Of a stretch of 64,000 nucleotides of DNA, positions 45,701 to 60,700 are shown in pieces. How positions within the stretch are numbered: the first letter of the stretch is position 1; every line of letters begins with the position of its first letter. Source of the stretch: Tanypteryx hageni (Eukaryota; Arthropoda; Insecta; Odonata; Petaluridae). The notes under the pieces are model-generated. The model was not told the DNA's origin. It searched no databases and saw nothing but the letters and a program-made list of their open reading frames with translations. The stretch covers positions 43,280,117 to 43,344,116 of the forward strand of contig CM054113.1 of assembly GCA_028673005.1 (NCBI GenBank), given 5' to 3'. Both the position numbers and the translations under genes were made by a program.

Positions 45701-48700
45701 CTCAGGTGCCTATCCAAAGGGGAACCAAAATTTGATTCCAATGAAAACCTATTTTGATATATTCATTTCTAAAAAATGTTAAAAAGATCATTCTTTTGAA
45801 TATTTATATTGGGCATTGGGCTGTGTATTAGCCATCTTTGTAAAGGAATTCTACAGCTTACTCAGGCAGAGCAGTTTTTTGATACAAAATTAAAGGTGTA
45901 TTTTATTTGCATCAGGTAAAAGATTGTCCTGATTGCAAAAGTGTTTTTTTGTCTCCTTTTAAAATCATTACTAGTACCGTAAATACCCGCGTATAATGCG
46001 CTTTTTTTTAAATATTCGAGTTAAAAATTTGGATGCGTGTTATACGAGGGTACATAATCTTCCTATTTTCATTTGACCTCATATTTCCACAATTTTGGCA
46101 CAGTAATTACTGCCCGGATATCCTCATATTTTATTAATTTATTAACTAATTCTATAAACATACACTAATTAGATGTGAAAAGAATGAATTCAGTTTTTAT
46201 TCATTTTAAAAGCCAAGAAATTCTTCGTCACTGGACCATTCTTCTTCGATGTTGTTATTGGAATCGTCATCTTACGCATGACGTCACCCTACACCGGCGC
46301 CTAGCCTGGTGGTGAGGTACTGGTACTACTTACAATTAGAAACAATGGCAGCTGATGCCTTTGAGTACGCTGGGAGTTGATGCTTCTTGTAGAACTAAAT
46401 CAAGTTATCGTTCCCTACCTTTCTCTCAGCATTCATACGTGATTTATTCTTCTTTCTTCGAGTCTGTAGTTAATTATGGTTATTTGCTATTGTGTTTACG
46501 TGCTCCCGAGTGTTCTAATAAGGGTAAAACTGAAGGTTGGGCAAACCCGTCCACCTCAGGTGTAACAAAAACGTATGTAAAAAACATAGTATATCGTCAT
46601 TCCATTTTATTAGCTCAAAGAATGACATATGCCATACTATGAAATTAATATAATTCGATATATTGTATAAGTAAACAAAGTATGTAAAGATTGAGTTAGC
46701 AGACGTTCTTTTGGAACGTTATTTGAAAATTTCATTTCGCACTTTCATCATGTTACCAATACATAATACCAATAATTCGATCATTGCTTTAGAACATGTT
46801 ACACCATCTACTTTATTCTGGAACGGTAACGCTAAAAAAAATCTGTGCGCACTGTACGCGGGTATATAGAAAAATCATAGATTACGAGGCTGAAAACCCC
46901 CTGCACGTTATACAAGGGTGCGCATTATACGCGGGTATTTATGGTATTTCAATAATTTTATTGAATAGTCATGGAAAGATGTGTGTAGAAACTTCTAAGT
47001 AGTATAATTAATCCAGTTAGGAAATGTAATTTATGCTGTTCAGTTATGTTCGGTTTTGTTCATGAAATGTTCAGTTATGTTCATAGTTTTTTAGAAATTC
47101 TATTAGAATGTTCAGGAATCAGGTCGAAAAAAGGTGGCAACCCTAATTAGAGGGTGAGTCAAAATTTAGTTTCACACTGGGTGAACTTTTATTAAAAGAA
47201 AAATTTGGAATGAGAACTTCATTATCATACCAACTGTCATTTTCATTCATATTGTCCTCTTAAGTACTGTCAGGTGTGCGGTATTCATTTTCACTATTGT
47301 CTTACTCTTGCCCATTCCATCACTGACATCCTCCCTGTCATTTTCTTCCTTATAGTCCCAAGAATCTTCACTGCTGTTGTTGTCACTGATTTTTTATTCC
47401 GGATCACGCTGTTAATGGTCATTGGATGACTGCCAATTCTTCATCAAGTCATTTCTTCAATTGTTCAGTTTTTTAGGATCCATTAGATTTTTTGAAATTC
47501 CTTAATAATAATTATGATCCATATCTTCATATATAAATGCAATTTTTAAAAAACTTTTGTGTACTTATCTAATTTAGCTAAAAATGTTGAATAATTCCTA
47601 ATTGTTGATATTCGCCAAAATGTTAATCAATAACTCTGTCCTGAAAAGAAACTAATTGATTTACTGCTTGATTTATAAAGATGCTATGTCCACAGTTTCA
47701 AAAATGTATATAAATAGAATCACAATTTTACAAATGCTGAAAGAAATGTGTGTATTTTTGGCTAATCAACCTCTTGGATTATTATAGTGCTGAAAGAAAT
47801 GTACACCACTGTTCACCATGAATGATGTTATCAGACAATATAAATTCCTTTCTTCCTTAATGCAAACACCTTAAGCTTTGGTGAAATGAATGCAATGAAT
47901 ATAATCATTAAATAACTTCCAAAAAATAAACATTTTTTGATATGCAAACAAAACAAAATCAAAATTAAGCATAGCAAGGACATTTGTTTCTTGTTTATGA
48001 GCATTGGACTCCCATTGGTGGCAACAATGTAAGAATATTGTTATATAATTTCTTATTGTTATAGCCAAAGAAAATTGGCAGTTTTTAAGCTTAAAAATTT
48101 ATTTTCACTATATTTTGGCATGGATTCGAATTCTCCCTTCAATCAAAATAAACTTTGTATTTTTAGGCATATGATCATTTAAGTCCAGAGTTTGGCCCCT
48201 GTTTTGTAACTAATTTTAAAATTAAAATTAAAAATATGTTGCACTCATTCCCATGTTATTCAAATGGAAAAAATTTAAGAGAAAACCTTTTTAAAAATTA
48301 AACTGGTCAATCAAATAGGTTTAATAACCTAATTACGCCACCATACTCTTTATTGTGGTTAAAATGAGATCTCTCACTTGTTTTTACACTCTGTAGTTGT
48401 TGAGCTATGGAATTACACACACACGCAAGCAAGAAACTGGCTTTTATATATACAAAAGGGTTACATTCTTGAAAAACTTTTCGTAAATCAAAGCATAATT
48501 TCCTATTGACTTCCATTATATACTGTGTGATACGTTCCTATTGCATAAAATCTTCCTCCAAATATATTAAAATTACATTACATGCACTTTAAGACATTCA
48601 TTATAGGAAGTAATTATTCTAAACACCCATATACAGTGCTCAAATTGGAAAATTTTAACAACCGGAACATTCTGATCTGATTTTTTAACAAGTGGATGCT

Positions 48701-51700
48701 ATGGGCTTCATTTTGTATCAAATGGAATTGTGTTCCCATGCATTTCTGTCCAATTTGAGTATTGTTTAGCACTGTAACAAGTTTTGACTTGTTCCACTAA
48801 GTCGGAAAATATAGCTAGTTGCTTGCACACAAGACATACGAGTGAGAGAGATTTGATTGCCATCACATCCACTTTAGCCCCCGTACCAATGTAGTACATT
48901 ATTTTGTAAGATGACAATAATTTTAATCAGTGAATTTGATCTTGTTCAAAAATGTTCTTTTTGATTTATTTTTTATAACATTTGAACAACCAGAACGCTC
49001 CAAGCTCAATTTTTTAAAAACCACAATGGCATTCTGCTCCAATTTGAGTATACCCATATATTTGTGTTGTTCTTCGCGCAACTTGATGTCATAGTAATGT
49101 GACCCACTATTCGATCATGGGTTGTGAAAATAAATGATGTCATGATGATAACAATAATACTCAATACATAGTTATTAAAATGAGCATGGTAAGTATAATA
49201 ACAATTTTGGTATAAGTTATTATTAAATAATTTTTATTTATGTGGCACCAAAAGTTTTGATTCGTTGCGAGAAAGAACAGATTTTTAATGTTGTGACTCT
49301 TCTAAGGTTTCTTTGATTCAAAATGAGCAAGAAGAATTATTCTTACTGTATTATTATTATTAAAAATATTATCATTATTTCTTCTTCTGTTTTTCATTTT
49401 CTTTGACAGATTTGTTATGCAAAACTAATGGATATTTTACTTCGAGATTTTTGTTCGTATAACAAAGCACTGGAAAAATATTTTTTCCGTAACTTCGAAA
49501 TTTCGTAAAACAGGGCAACGTAAGTCAAGGACGACCTTTACTAGATTTTTTTTGATGGCTGTTTTCTTATTGAAACTCGTATATAATTTTCCCAACCTTT
49601 TATGCCTATTGGAGAGACATAGTATATCAGTTTGATTTCAGCCATAAGGTGATATTGATAATTCTCATTTTAATTATGAATAGAGTACTCACTCTACTAT
49701 TTTCTTCAAACATTACCCGTTACCTGCATCTTCTGGCTAACTTCTCAGCAAGTTGAAAATATTGTTGAAGTTATTGGTTTTTCTATCTTAGTTCCAACTC
49801 CATGGTGGATATGCAATGTATGCTGCAAATATCTCCTACAACTATTTTGATGGGAGGTCACCAAGACAAGCTGATTGAGTTTGATGTTGCAAAAGTTGCA
49901 GAAACTAATGTGGTTTGTTTTTAAGCTTATATACTTCATACTCTGTACCTTTACATATTTATAATCCATGTGAGTTTCAGTGGTGGCTTTCAAATTTATT
50001 TTGGAAGTTACTTTTACTTTTGATTTAAATCCAATTATTGTAGCAAAATCATTTGACTTTAGAAATGTTTTTATATGAAATCCATTTTTGTATTTTTTCA
50101 TTTTAATTCTATTAAATTCATAATTGTAATTTGATCTCGAATTACTTATACATCATGAAAAAGCATTTTTTGATGTTCTGATGCCACTTTACCTTATATT
50201 GTTTTATTTTAGATGAGTGTTGGAGAAAATGGATGTGCAATACTTCGTCAGCAAGCAAGTGGAGGGCACTACATATGTTGTGGTAACCCTACAGGAAGAA
50301 TCCACCTAAGAGATCCTTATACTCTTAGAGTTGAACATGCATTGGAATCTCACTCTGGTAGTTTATCAGACCTTGACGTACATGCTAATATGCTTGTAAC
50401 CTGCGGCTTTTCTAGTCGGTGGGTAGATTTATTAAACTTTAAGTGTTTTATCACATTATTTTAAATGTATGGGTTTGTTTTATGTTTAGGACATTTATAA
50501 TAATAATAGATAGCTTGGATTCATTACAAGGATACCTCAATAATTGTCGTTAATGCATTCAAAATAGGCAACAATTATCAAATCAACAATATTTGATCCC
50601 ATTGCCAACATATAAAATTGATTTTTATGCTATTTTTGTGCTACAAAAGAATAGTAAAGGTCCTTCTATGTAAGAATAAACTATTTAAATACAGGCATCC
50701 TTAGTTGATCATCGTTAATTTATTCCTGAAAACTGCAACAAAAAGTGAAACAACGATCAGCGAATCCATGTTTTCCATAGGCACATTGTTATAAATTGGC
50801 AACAAAAGTACGAGCATTTGGGTTTATAATGGTGAAGAAGGCTAGTGCAAAATGAGGATGAGCCCAGGGATCAGTGAGGGATGCCTGTACGTAAAGTATC
50901 TTTAGAAAATAAGATCCAATCTCAACAGTCTTCTTACCGGCCTCAAACTCTTTAATCACTTTCAATTTTACCTCCAGAGAAGTAACATTTTGAGGCTTCT
51001 TTGCAGGCCACTTGCACTTGAACTTACTGTATCAGCCATGGATATTCTACTTATGCCCAAAAAATAGCTTATATTGCCAAAATAACATTGAACAGCATAC
51101 AGATTTAGCAATTAAAATGACGATCCAACTGATACTAACGCTGAGAACAAACCTGTCTTGTCCACAATCATAGAAGAATAGGTCTGGACACTTAAGTCGG
51201 AAATCATGTTGCAGTACAAGGAACTGCTACTAGACATTAGTATCAGTAAAGTTAAGTCAGACTGGTACTACTGCGATCGGCATGAGACAATTGGTTGATA
51301 AAAGGACAATGACATTTGAATCAAAGGTGTTAACATGTGAACAACAGTTGATTTAAGCAACACTTATCAAACTACGGTTTATCAAGGCATCCCTGTACTT
51401 TATAAGGATTATATAACTTTATTCCTGCAATAACTATAATGATTAGAGGAACCATTCACGCATTTAGAATTTTTGTCTGATGAAATTTTCAAATGATTAA
51501 ACTGAAGAAACTACAGTGGAATCCCCATTTAATGTTTGCCTAGAGGACAGGTCTTTTGTACCTTAAATCGAGTAATACCTTAAATGGGGATAGTCTAAAA
51601 TTGAAAGATTAAACAGCAGTTTATTAATATCAAATTATTATTAATTGAAACACAAATATTAAGAGTACAGATTAATTGAAAGGTAAGCTTCCTGTCAAGT

Positions 51701-54700
51701 TACAGGCTTTTTATATGGAATAAACAAGTATGGAAAGATGTACTCCATGTCAGAGTACACAGTTTCCAAATGCATTCTTTGAGATCGACAAATTTTAGTA
51801 AAATTACCAATACCAAATTTCATCAAAATTCATCCTGTGGTTCCTGAGTTGCTGCATACATTGTAAGCTAGATGTAGTTCTTCATGTAAAGTGGTCGTAA
51901 ATTCCAATTTTCAACCAAAATTGGAATCCGTTGACAAATTTTAGTAAAACCTTCCAATGCCAAATTTCATCAAAATAGGTTCAGCGGTTCCTGAGTAGAA
52001 AAAGAGGCATATTGTAAAATACATGTAGGTCTTCGTGTAAATTGGTCATTATTGTAGTCCGATTTTAACCAAAATTGTAATTGGTTGACCAATTTTAGTA
52101 AAACTTCCCAATACCAAATTTCATCAAAATACGTCCAGCGGTTCCCAAGTTGAAACAAGTACATCGTAAGCTACATGAAGGCCTTCATGTAAAGTGGTCA
52201 TTATTGTAATCCGATTTTAACCAAAATTGGAATCAGCTGACAAATTTCAGTTAAACTCCCCAATACCAATTTTCATTAAAATATCTCCCAAGATTCCCGA
52301 GTTGTAAAATTTTTAATTAATATTTTTTGAATGAACAAAAGAACATCAAAAATTGTAAAATTACGTAGACGTGCTAATTTTCTTTTTTTTTAATTTATCA
52401 TATACCTTACGTTTTACAGGAAAGGTTATTTTGACAAAAAATGTGTATTTAATTATTTTATTGAACTTTTTTTGCTCAGATGAGTATTTAATGAGATGCT
52501 TGCCAAATACGTTGTAAAATACATGTAGGTCTTCATGCAAAGTGGTCGTTATTATGGTCCGATTTTAACCAAAATTGGAATTGGTCAACAAATTTTAGCA
52601 AAACTCCTAAATACCAAATTTCATTGAAGTACCTCCTGCAATTCCCGAGTTTAAACATGCAGATGCATGGACAGAAATGACCTCCTTCGTGCAAAGAATG
52701 CATAAAAAATGGAAGTTTCAGATTTCTGAAAAAGAAGAATGAGCCATGAGCACTTTGGAACCGAAGCGTAAAAAAATCCATGTTCACCTAATGAAGTCAC
52801 TGCAACTTTCGTAACATACATAGCAGATGACTTAAGGACTAAAGGTGGATTGAGAAAACACGGCACGACAAAATATTAATTATTTGAGTTCATTTAATGT
52901 AACAATGCCGGTATGTGTTGCATCATTGATGGATAGTGTGAATTATTACATTACAACTCCACTAAATAATATATTTTTGCATCACATATTGTAAACACAC
53001 CTTAAATCGAGGCGATGTCCATCAAGGGAGAAGAATTTTGTCCCTTAAATGCGGGCAATTCCCAAAATCGAGACATACTAAATCAGGTAAAAAACACAAA
53101 AAAAACAACCTTAAATGCTGGAAAACCTTAAATGGAGAAACCTTAAATCGGGATTCCACTGTACTTTTTTCCAATCTTTTTTATTGATATTCATTTCTTA
53201 TATTCAATGAAATGTAGTGTTCATAACACGAAATATAATCATACCATAATAAGATTTTTCTGTTTAGAAAAATTTTCAGCAAAATTCCATTACATACCGG
53301 ATATTTCAAGATTATGATGTCATATGTGAAATACTTAGTACTGAAAATGTCCAGATGTTAATTTCCATGCAAAAAATTACCTCATGATATCTAATAAGCA
53401 ACCTCATCTGAATTTCAAATCCTCATACTTGCAAATAAATTAATTCACTTGAATTCTAAATCAGTATGTATAATATTTCATCTAAATTGATTTATATGAA
53501 ATTATAATATTTTATATTTTTAAACAAATTTTATATTTAAATATAAATTATGCTAGATAGAATTTTTTATTTATATTAAACATTTGCTAATTTTCAAAAA
53601 ATATATGTAAAATATGATCAGTTTTGGTGAGTAATCACCATCATGAGGTAACAAGCCCACCTCTCTCTTGTTTGCATATATTGCCTATTTTTTTAATGCT
53701 TGTTACCTGATGATGGTAATTACTCATCTAAACCGGTCATGTTTTGTATATATTTTGTGCAAATTAGCAAAAGTTTAATATAATTAAAAATACTCGTATT
53801 TTTATGTTATTTGATTATGGAATTCCACGAAGTTTCAGCCATGTCCATTAACTTTATTTTATATTTTTGGCAGACATGGAGTGATGGCTGTTGATCGCTT
53901 CATGATGGCATATGATCTGCGTATGATGCGAGCTTTGACACCAATAAGTTTGGCCTTGGATCCTCTCCTGCTTAGGTTCCTGCCACTTTTTTCATCCCGT
54001 GTGGCAATCGTCTCCAATCTAGGGCAGGTTCAATTACTGGATACTGCTGCTCTTACTCAGCCAGGAGATATGTGTGTCTTTCAGGTAATGGGAATGTGCT
54101 TTACATGATCCAAAATAGACATTGTTTTAACTATAAAGTGGCCTGTAAAATCAAAACATATCATATACAGTTGAACCTCCCTAATCCAGCAAACTTGGAA
54201 GCTGACAGGAGCCAAATTAGGGAATTTTCTGGATTATGGTAGTTACATAACTCTTAACCTTGAAATGCTGATTGGAACATATACCATATTTTTCGGCATA
54301 TAAGACGCATTTTTTTCCAGAAAAATGACTTCAAAAATCAGCCTGCGTCTTATACACCGAAGGTAGATTATTATTGTTCTCAATACTGACAGTAATGAAC
54401 ACACTCATCCCCAAAATGGAATAATTGGTACACATTTGTCACAAAAACTCTCAAATAAACATTATTCTTAATTATCAGAGAAAAATTTGTTAATACAGTT
54501 GAACCTTATAAATCCGGCATCCTCCGGACGTAGCCCGTGCTGGATTTTTAAAAATTCCGAATTTCTGAAAGTGATGCACATAGTCTAAGTATCCAGGGAC
54601 AAATCGTAATGTACATACAGCATAGTATTATGAATAATGTCATCAAAGGTACAATTTTGTCTTCAATAATTAAATAACTATCTCAAATTGTTTTAATTTA

Positions 54701-57700
54701 TTTCTATTAGGCATTAACAGTACAATTCAAATCGACAGAATATTTCCACTGTTTCATTCAAATAAAAATTATTCTTCAACAGCGGTCGAAATTGAACTTG
54801 AAATGTAAACAAACAAATTTACGTAACATCATCAACGGCTCAATTTTCTCGTAATATTACCTAAAGCTCAAACGCGACGGCCATGGAAACTCACAATTCT
54901 CATTATTGAAAATTTGCATTTTTTCTATTAAAAATTGATTTTCTGTTGACTTTGGAATGTAAATGAATTTTCACCATAACCAAAATGAACATTTTTCTTT
55001 TGTCTTTATAACAGTTTGTCTCGAGTTTGTATCTTGGTTTAACTAATTTTAAAATGCAATTGTATGATACCCAAAACTGATTTCAATGCTTTTCTTATGG
55101 AGGGCAGTGATGTCGGAAAACCTTCCCAATAAAAGAAAGTATTTAATAGTTCTTATAATATATTCAATAATAGAAGCTCGCAACTTTTTGACAGTGTATA
55201 TATGACAAAAATAATCTAAATGGGGAAATATGGGATATTATTTTCGGTGGTAAGAATTTTGTTCAGTTATTTCAATTTTTTAAAAACTAAATAGTGACAT
55301 TGTCATTTAATCTAGCAGATATGAGAAATCTGGGACAAACTGATGATTTGAAGATTATTTTCGGGACGTAATGTAAAAATCCGACATTCTCGGAATTTTT
55401 GGTAATTTGGGTCTCCTTATCTCCCAGTCCAGCAACTATCCAACATACATTTTGAAGATATATCTTTACAAGAGTGAAAACATACAGAAGGCTATTGGAT
55501 AGGTTTTATTTGCAGTCGAATATCAGTCCTTGTGAAATGCACCTGAGACGGTAGGCAACCCGCGCCAAGGCCTTTCAAAAAGCGCTGGATATTTTATAAT
55601 TTCAGATTTTTGAATGCCAGATCTATGAGGTTCTATTGTATATACAATAATACTTAGGCAATGTGAATTCCAATGACACATTTTCATTATTGTGCTTTAT
55701 TACATGTCCACTCGCAGTAATTACAATTTCAGTGCATTTTGACATTAGTCATATGTTTTAGTTCCTAATAGGCCCATTGAATAACGTGATTAATGCCATG
55801 TAACATTATAATTGTGGTAGGTTTTGATAAAAGTTTTGTAAATACCTGGAATAAATACTGTTACGTATTGAGATCTCAATGGCTACAAAAGTGAAAAGAT
55901 ATGTCTATGCTATTAGTTATAAGCTTCAGATGATTGAATATGCAAAAATGCACAGAAATCAAGCAGCAGGATGTCATTTTGGTCCACCTTCCAAAGAAAA
56001 AATGATCTGTGAATGGAGGAAAGACTTAAGAGATGGGATAAGATGAGGAGAGGAGACCTCAGACTTAAAGAGTCATTTGAAAAAGCTTATCTCTCCCAAG
56101 TGTTAGGGCTCTGCCCTTGGTCTCCCTCTCATATTACAAGAAGAATAAGTAAACAGAGCCTCATAAGAGAGCTTTATACACTGAGCTCGCATCAGCCATA
56201 GGAGTCAGTAGGATCCATGCCGCCAAAAAGTAAATATTGCTGTATTTACATTTATTTGTTTATAACAACTTTGTATACCAATACATTTTTTGAAGTGTTT
56301 CTTTCCTCTAGAAAGCAAAACCATTTAATTTTTCAGTATTTTAAAATATAAAATGCTTTTTATTTGAACATTTAATCACCAATAGTATATAATACCTGTG
56401 ATTTTTACTTTCTCATATACGTAGTATATTGTGAAAGTACTGTAATTGTGAAAAAATTCGACTTTGAGATTTTGATGGAAATGCATGTTTTAGGTGTCCG
56501 AGTCCATAAAAGTGGTTTTTGCCATGCTCTCTGTTCACCATCCTATGGCCCAAATGCATACATTAAATCGAATGATATCTCGTATTTATGCAATATATCA
56601 TCTTTTACAGACCCTTTTGATAAAAATGATATTGCACAATAATAAAGGGTTGTTTATTCTTGGTGATTTGTAGAAAAATTTGATTACAAATAATACTGCA
56701 TAAGCCATATTTCTCAAAAAAAAATCACCATATGGCATCCAGTGACATTACAATTTACATTAAGCTACCTTACCTAAGCCCTATGACGTCACGCCTCCAC
56801 CGTGATCCACTCAAAACCTTACTACAGTCTTACAGTTAAACTAAATTGAATTATATCTCATATTTGTGGATAATATCGTTCATAAAAGACATTCTGAAGA
56901 GATGAACGATATGGTGCAACAATTAAGGATACTTGATTCTTGGATATTTCGAAAAAAAAATTAATTTACTCAAAAATGGCTATAAGGATTTTGATTAAAA
57001 TTCATCCAATTGTACAGCCTGATGTCACAAATACTACTAACTAAGCCTATTATCCCAAAAAATTACTAAATATTGATCAGTGGCATTAAAATATACGCTA
57101 AACTACGGTTAACTTTGAATTATAAGCATTTTTCTTTTACAAGCATACACAGCGGACCAAACATATATACGTATATCAGAAAGTTTGTGCAATGTATTGT
57201 AGCGATTTCCCTCCCCCTCTCCTTGGACTTTGTCTAGATTCCGAGGACTTAGTCTAGGTTCCAAGGCAGGCCTCTCAAAACAGACTCCGCCTTAAAAAAA
57301 AGACTCCGAACTGAATGGCAACCTCCCGTCGCCTCGCCGCCTTGCATCACTTGTTGCCTCGTGTTTAGAACAGACGCTCGCAATATATAGTGCAAATGGA
57401 CTACCCTCCCTCTTATCCCGTTCCAGTTTTCAACGGTTTCCACGATGAGAAGGCAAATCAAGGTGTTTTCCGCAGATATTTGTCCAGTAAAAACTTTCCA
57501 GCTAAATGCCTGATCGTGACGTGCTACCCCCTCCCCTCCCCCTGCTCATCGTCTGCTCTTGCGCATGTCGACGAGATAAGACCTTTTTTTGCTCTCTTTA
57601 CCCGGGGTCTACGCTGCGAGAAGTTTGAGTGTGGCACCTATCCCTGATGAAGATTCCAGTGCCAGTTCGAGTGAATATTGAAATATATCCATGCCGCAAG

Positions 57701-60700
57701 TTGATTGGTATTTTCTGTTAAAGAACTTTTGCTTTTGGGCTAATAAATGTAGTTTGTTCATTGTGAATTTTGTTGTTTATGCAGCCTACAATTGTATCGC
57801 TGCAGTATATTGTGGTTTATTTCAGAATGCAAACAAAAATTATTTTAATATCCCAAATGCAATCCGGTGGCAGGGCCTTACATATAGAGATTTTAATTCA
57901 GCAGATAAAGGTTAAGTCAAGCTGAGCCCCTCACTTCATAATATTAAGTCTTGTAGTATAGTAGATATGAAAATGAACAAGTGAACTGCCCGGAATGTTA
58001 TTTAAACTTATAATTACAATAATAAAGTAGTAAAAACATATAAGGTATGCAATGGGTTTTATTCTAAAGTAAGTTGCACCTTAAATGCTGCTTTAATTCT
58101 TCTTCCTAAGTTAGGTATGTACATTTCATATTCTTTCGAAATTTTGGAAGCTCACATTGCCAAATATGACTAAGAAAATCAGTGTTTGCCATTTATATTG
58201 CTTTTCAAATGATGGTTTTGACAGTCTCAGCATAATCTCACTTTATTTGTGCACTGATACCACAAACAATTGAAAAACTGTAAAAGCTGTTCGTCAAAAT
58301 AAAGGTAGCAAAACATAAGTGAGAGTTATACAAGAAGATCTTCCTATACAAATATTTTGTCTCACCTCCCTTAAATAATATTTTTCATGAGGGTTTTTCC
58401 CCCATACAGTCGATGCTGTAACAAGACACTTCTTAGAAAAAAGTTTTCTTCTGAAAGATAATAGTACTATTATGGAAGCACGTTGTTTGCTTAGAAAGGG
58501 AATAAGAAAAGAGATATCCGACATCTTTAAGAATGCTGCTTTATGAGTGGTTCGGTAAATGAAATCATGCTGAACTCAGGATTAGGAGAGTTGCTTGTTA
58601 TTTAATTGCAGGATAATGGAGGTTCGACTGTACTTTTAAAAATAAGTTGTAATTTGAGTTTGTGAATTTTATATGATCTCACTAGCCATTTGAAGTTTAT
58701 TTTTACTCCAATTCTTCACTTTCAGAAGATTATTTCTTTGATTTGATTTCAAGATCTATTTTATCAATAATAGTTAATAACAATAGATCCAAATTAAAGA
58801 AATATTGTAATGGTATGTGGCTATAATCTTATCTAGTGGATGCTCTGTGAATGTGAAAAGGTTAAGAACCCCTGCCTTATAACTTAAAGAGCAAAGTATT
58901 GCATATATGTTGCACTTATAATAGTCATCTATTGTTTATTGTAGGTTAACACTGCTGGAGCAATGTGTCTTGCCTTTGATGTGTCCTCATCATGCCAATG
59001 TTTGGCCTTTGGAGATGGTGGTGGGTCAGTCCATTTATTCAGCTCTGGTGGTGCCCATGCTTCATTCAACTCATTCTCTCATGAAACAGAATTTGCTGAT
59101 CCAGTTGAAAGCATTCCACCAATCAACATATTGGATGAGAATACACCACTGTCTACTGTTCCATTTCCTCTCTGTGCTACCAGTGCCCTTCTATCTGATT
59201 GGCCTGAGAGATTCTGCAAACCAACATTCAGGTACTCCTTTCATCTTTTTTATTTTTTCCAAAATTAAAAAGTTATTACTTTTTGTAATGAATTGATTAT
59301 CATATAATGCACTACAAAATTGAAACTAACTTTGACATTTTATATGAATGTTTTTCTCTTAAAAATGTCAAGTAGAAAATTTTGTTTTGCATAATAGTCC
59401 TGTTATGCTTGTCAGTACAAAAATTAAAATCTATAAATGCGTGTAAATACTGTATTTCTTACCATATATGACACTTTTTTCTCATAAAAATACCCCCAAC
59501 ATCAGTCTGCATCTTATACACCGAATACTGACACTAACGAACACACACATTCCCAAAATGGAATAATTGGCAGTAATTCATCACAAAAACAATAAAATAT
59601 ACATTATTAATAATTAATAAGTGAAAAATTTGTTAATATATACAGTAATACATTATACAATGTGAATTCCAAGGATGCATTTTCATTATTATGCCTGAAC
59701 ACATGTTCGCTCACATTGATTACAATTTTGGCGCGTTTGCAGTGTTTTAGTTCCTAATAACCCATTGAATAGCGTGATTAATGCCATGGAACAGTAGAAT
59801 TTGTATAGATGTTATAAATATTTTATACATCTCTAGGATAAATAAAGTTATGTGTACTGCAATGGCTACAAAAGTGAAAATATATGCCTGTGCTATTAGT
59901 TATAAGCTTCAGGTGATTCATTATGCAAAAACACATGGAAACCGAGCAGCAGCACGTCATTTAGGTCTACCCCCACAGAAAAAAATGATCTGTGAATGGA
60001 GAAAACGAGGAAAAACTGAAGCTGATGGGATAAGAGAAACATAGTCTTTGTAAGGTTTATCTTAAATGGCCACAACTAGAGGAGAAAGTGATGGATTGTA
60101 AAACAGGAAGTTAGGTATTGCTGTATTGATCAAAATCGTTATGTACGTTGCAAAAAAAAGTTGCAGAAGGAAAAGGACTATTTGAGCATACGTACCGTTA
60201 TTACATATGCATTCCATTTATTATTTATCCCATTATATTAAAAAATCATCTTGCACTTAAGTTTAAGTGAGTAATATCAGTAAAGAATATCTATACGTGC
60301 GATGTGTGCAGCGCACTGCAACAGCTTTAATTAATATGACTGCCAAGTTCACATATGGCACACTTAGCTATACAAATCTCGAAGCAGTTATTTATGTTTT
60401 AGATCATCTCTATTTGTTTTACGAATTAAACTTATCTAAATGTTATATTTAACTGTTATCATGCTGTAATATTTTCTGTAAATGTTGCCAGGTATGGACT
60501 TAATCATGGCTGGAAATGATACATGACCTGGCCCTTGCTAAATGCCTTGGTGAACCAAAATTTTTTTCTCCTGAAAAATCTTCTAAAAAACCAGGATGCC
60601 ACTTATACCCTGGTGTGTCTTATATGCCAAGAAATATGGTACATTTTGTACCATTCATAAAAAGTTCTGGTTCCTTTCCAAGATGCTGCAGACAAAAGTA

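Larger units (their letters stand above)
54168..58630. mobile_element. Candidate outer Tigger-type element in PAN2 intron 6
   Basis: CAGTTGAACCTCCCTAATCC at 54168 is matched in reverse at 58630 by CAGTCGAACCTCCATTATCC, both next to TA. The 4.5 kb between contain other elements, so this may be a small MITE split by later insertions or two independent MITE ends. Confidence 0.5.

Noticed and set aside
51476..51515. CTGATGA ... GAAAC spacing resembling a hammerhead
   Set aside because: No stem II can form between the boxes and no GUC lies at the right place.
57249..57647. Open frames of 70 and 85 codons on opposite strands
   Set aside because: Overlap each other in a GC-richer noncoding block; no motif.
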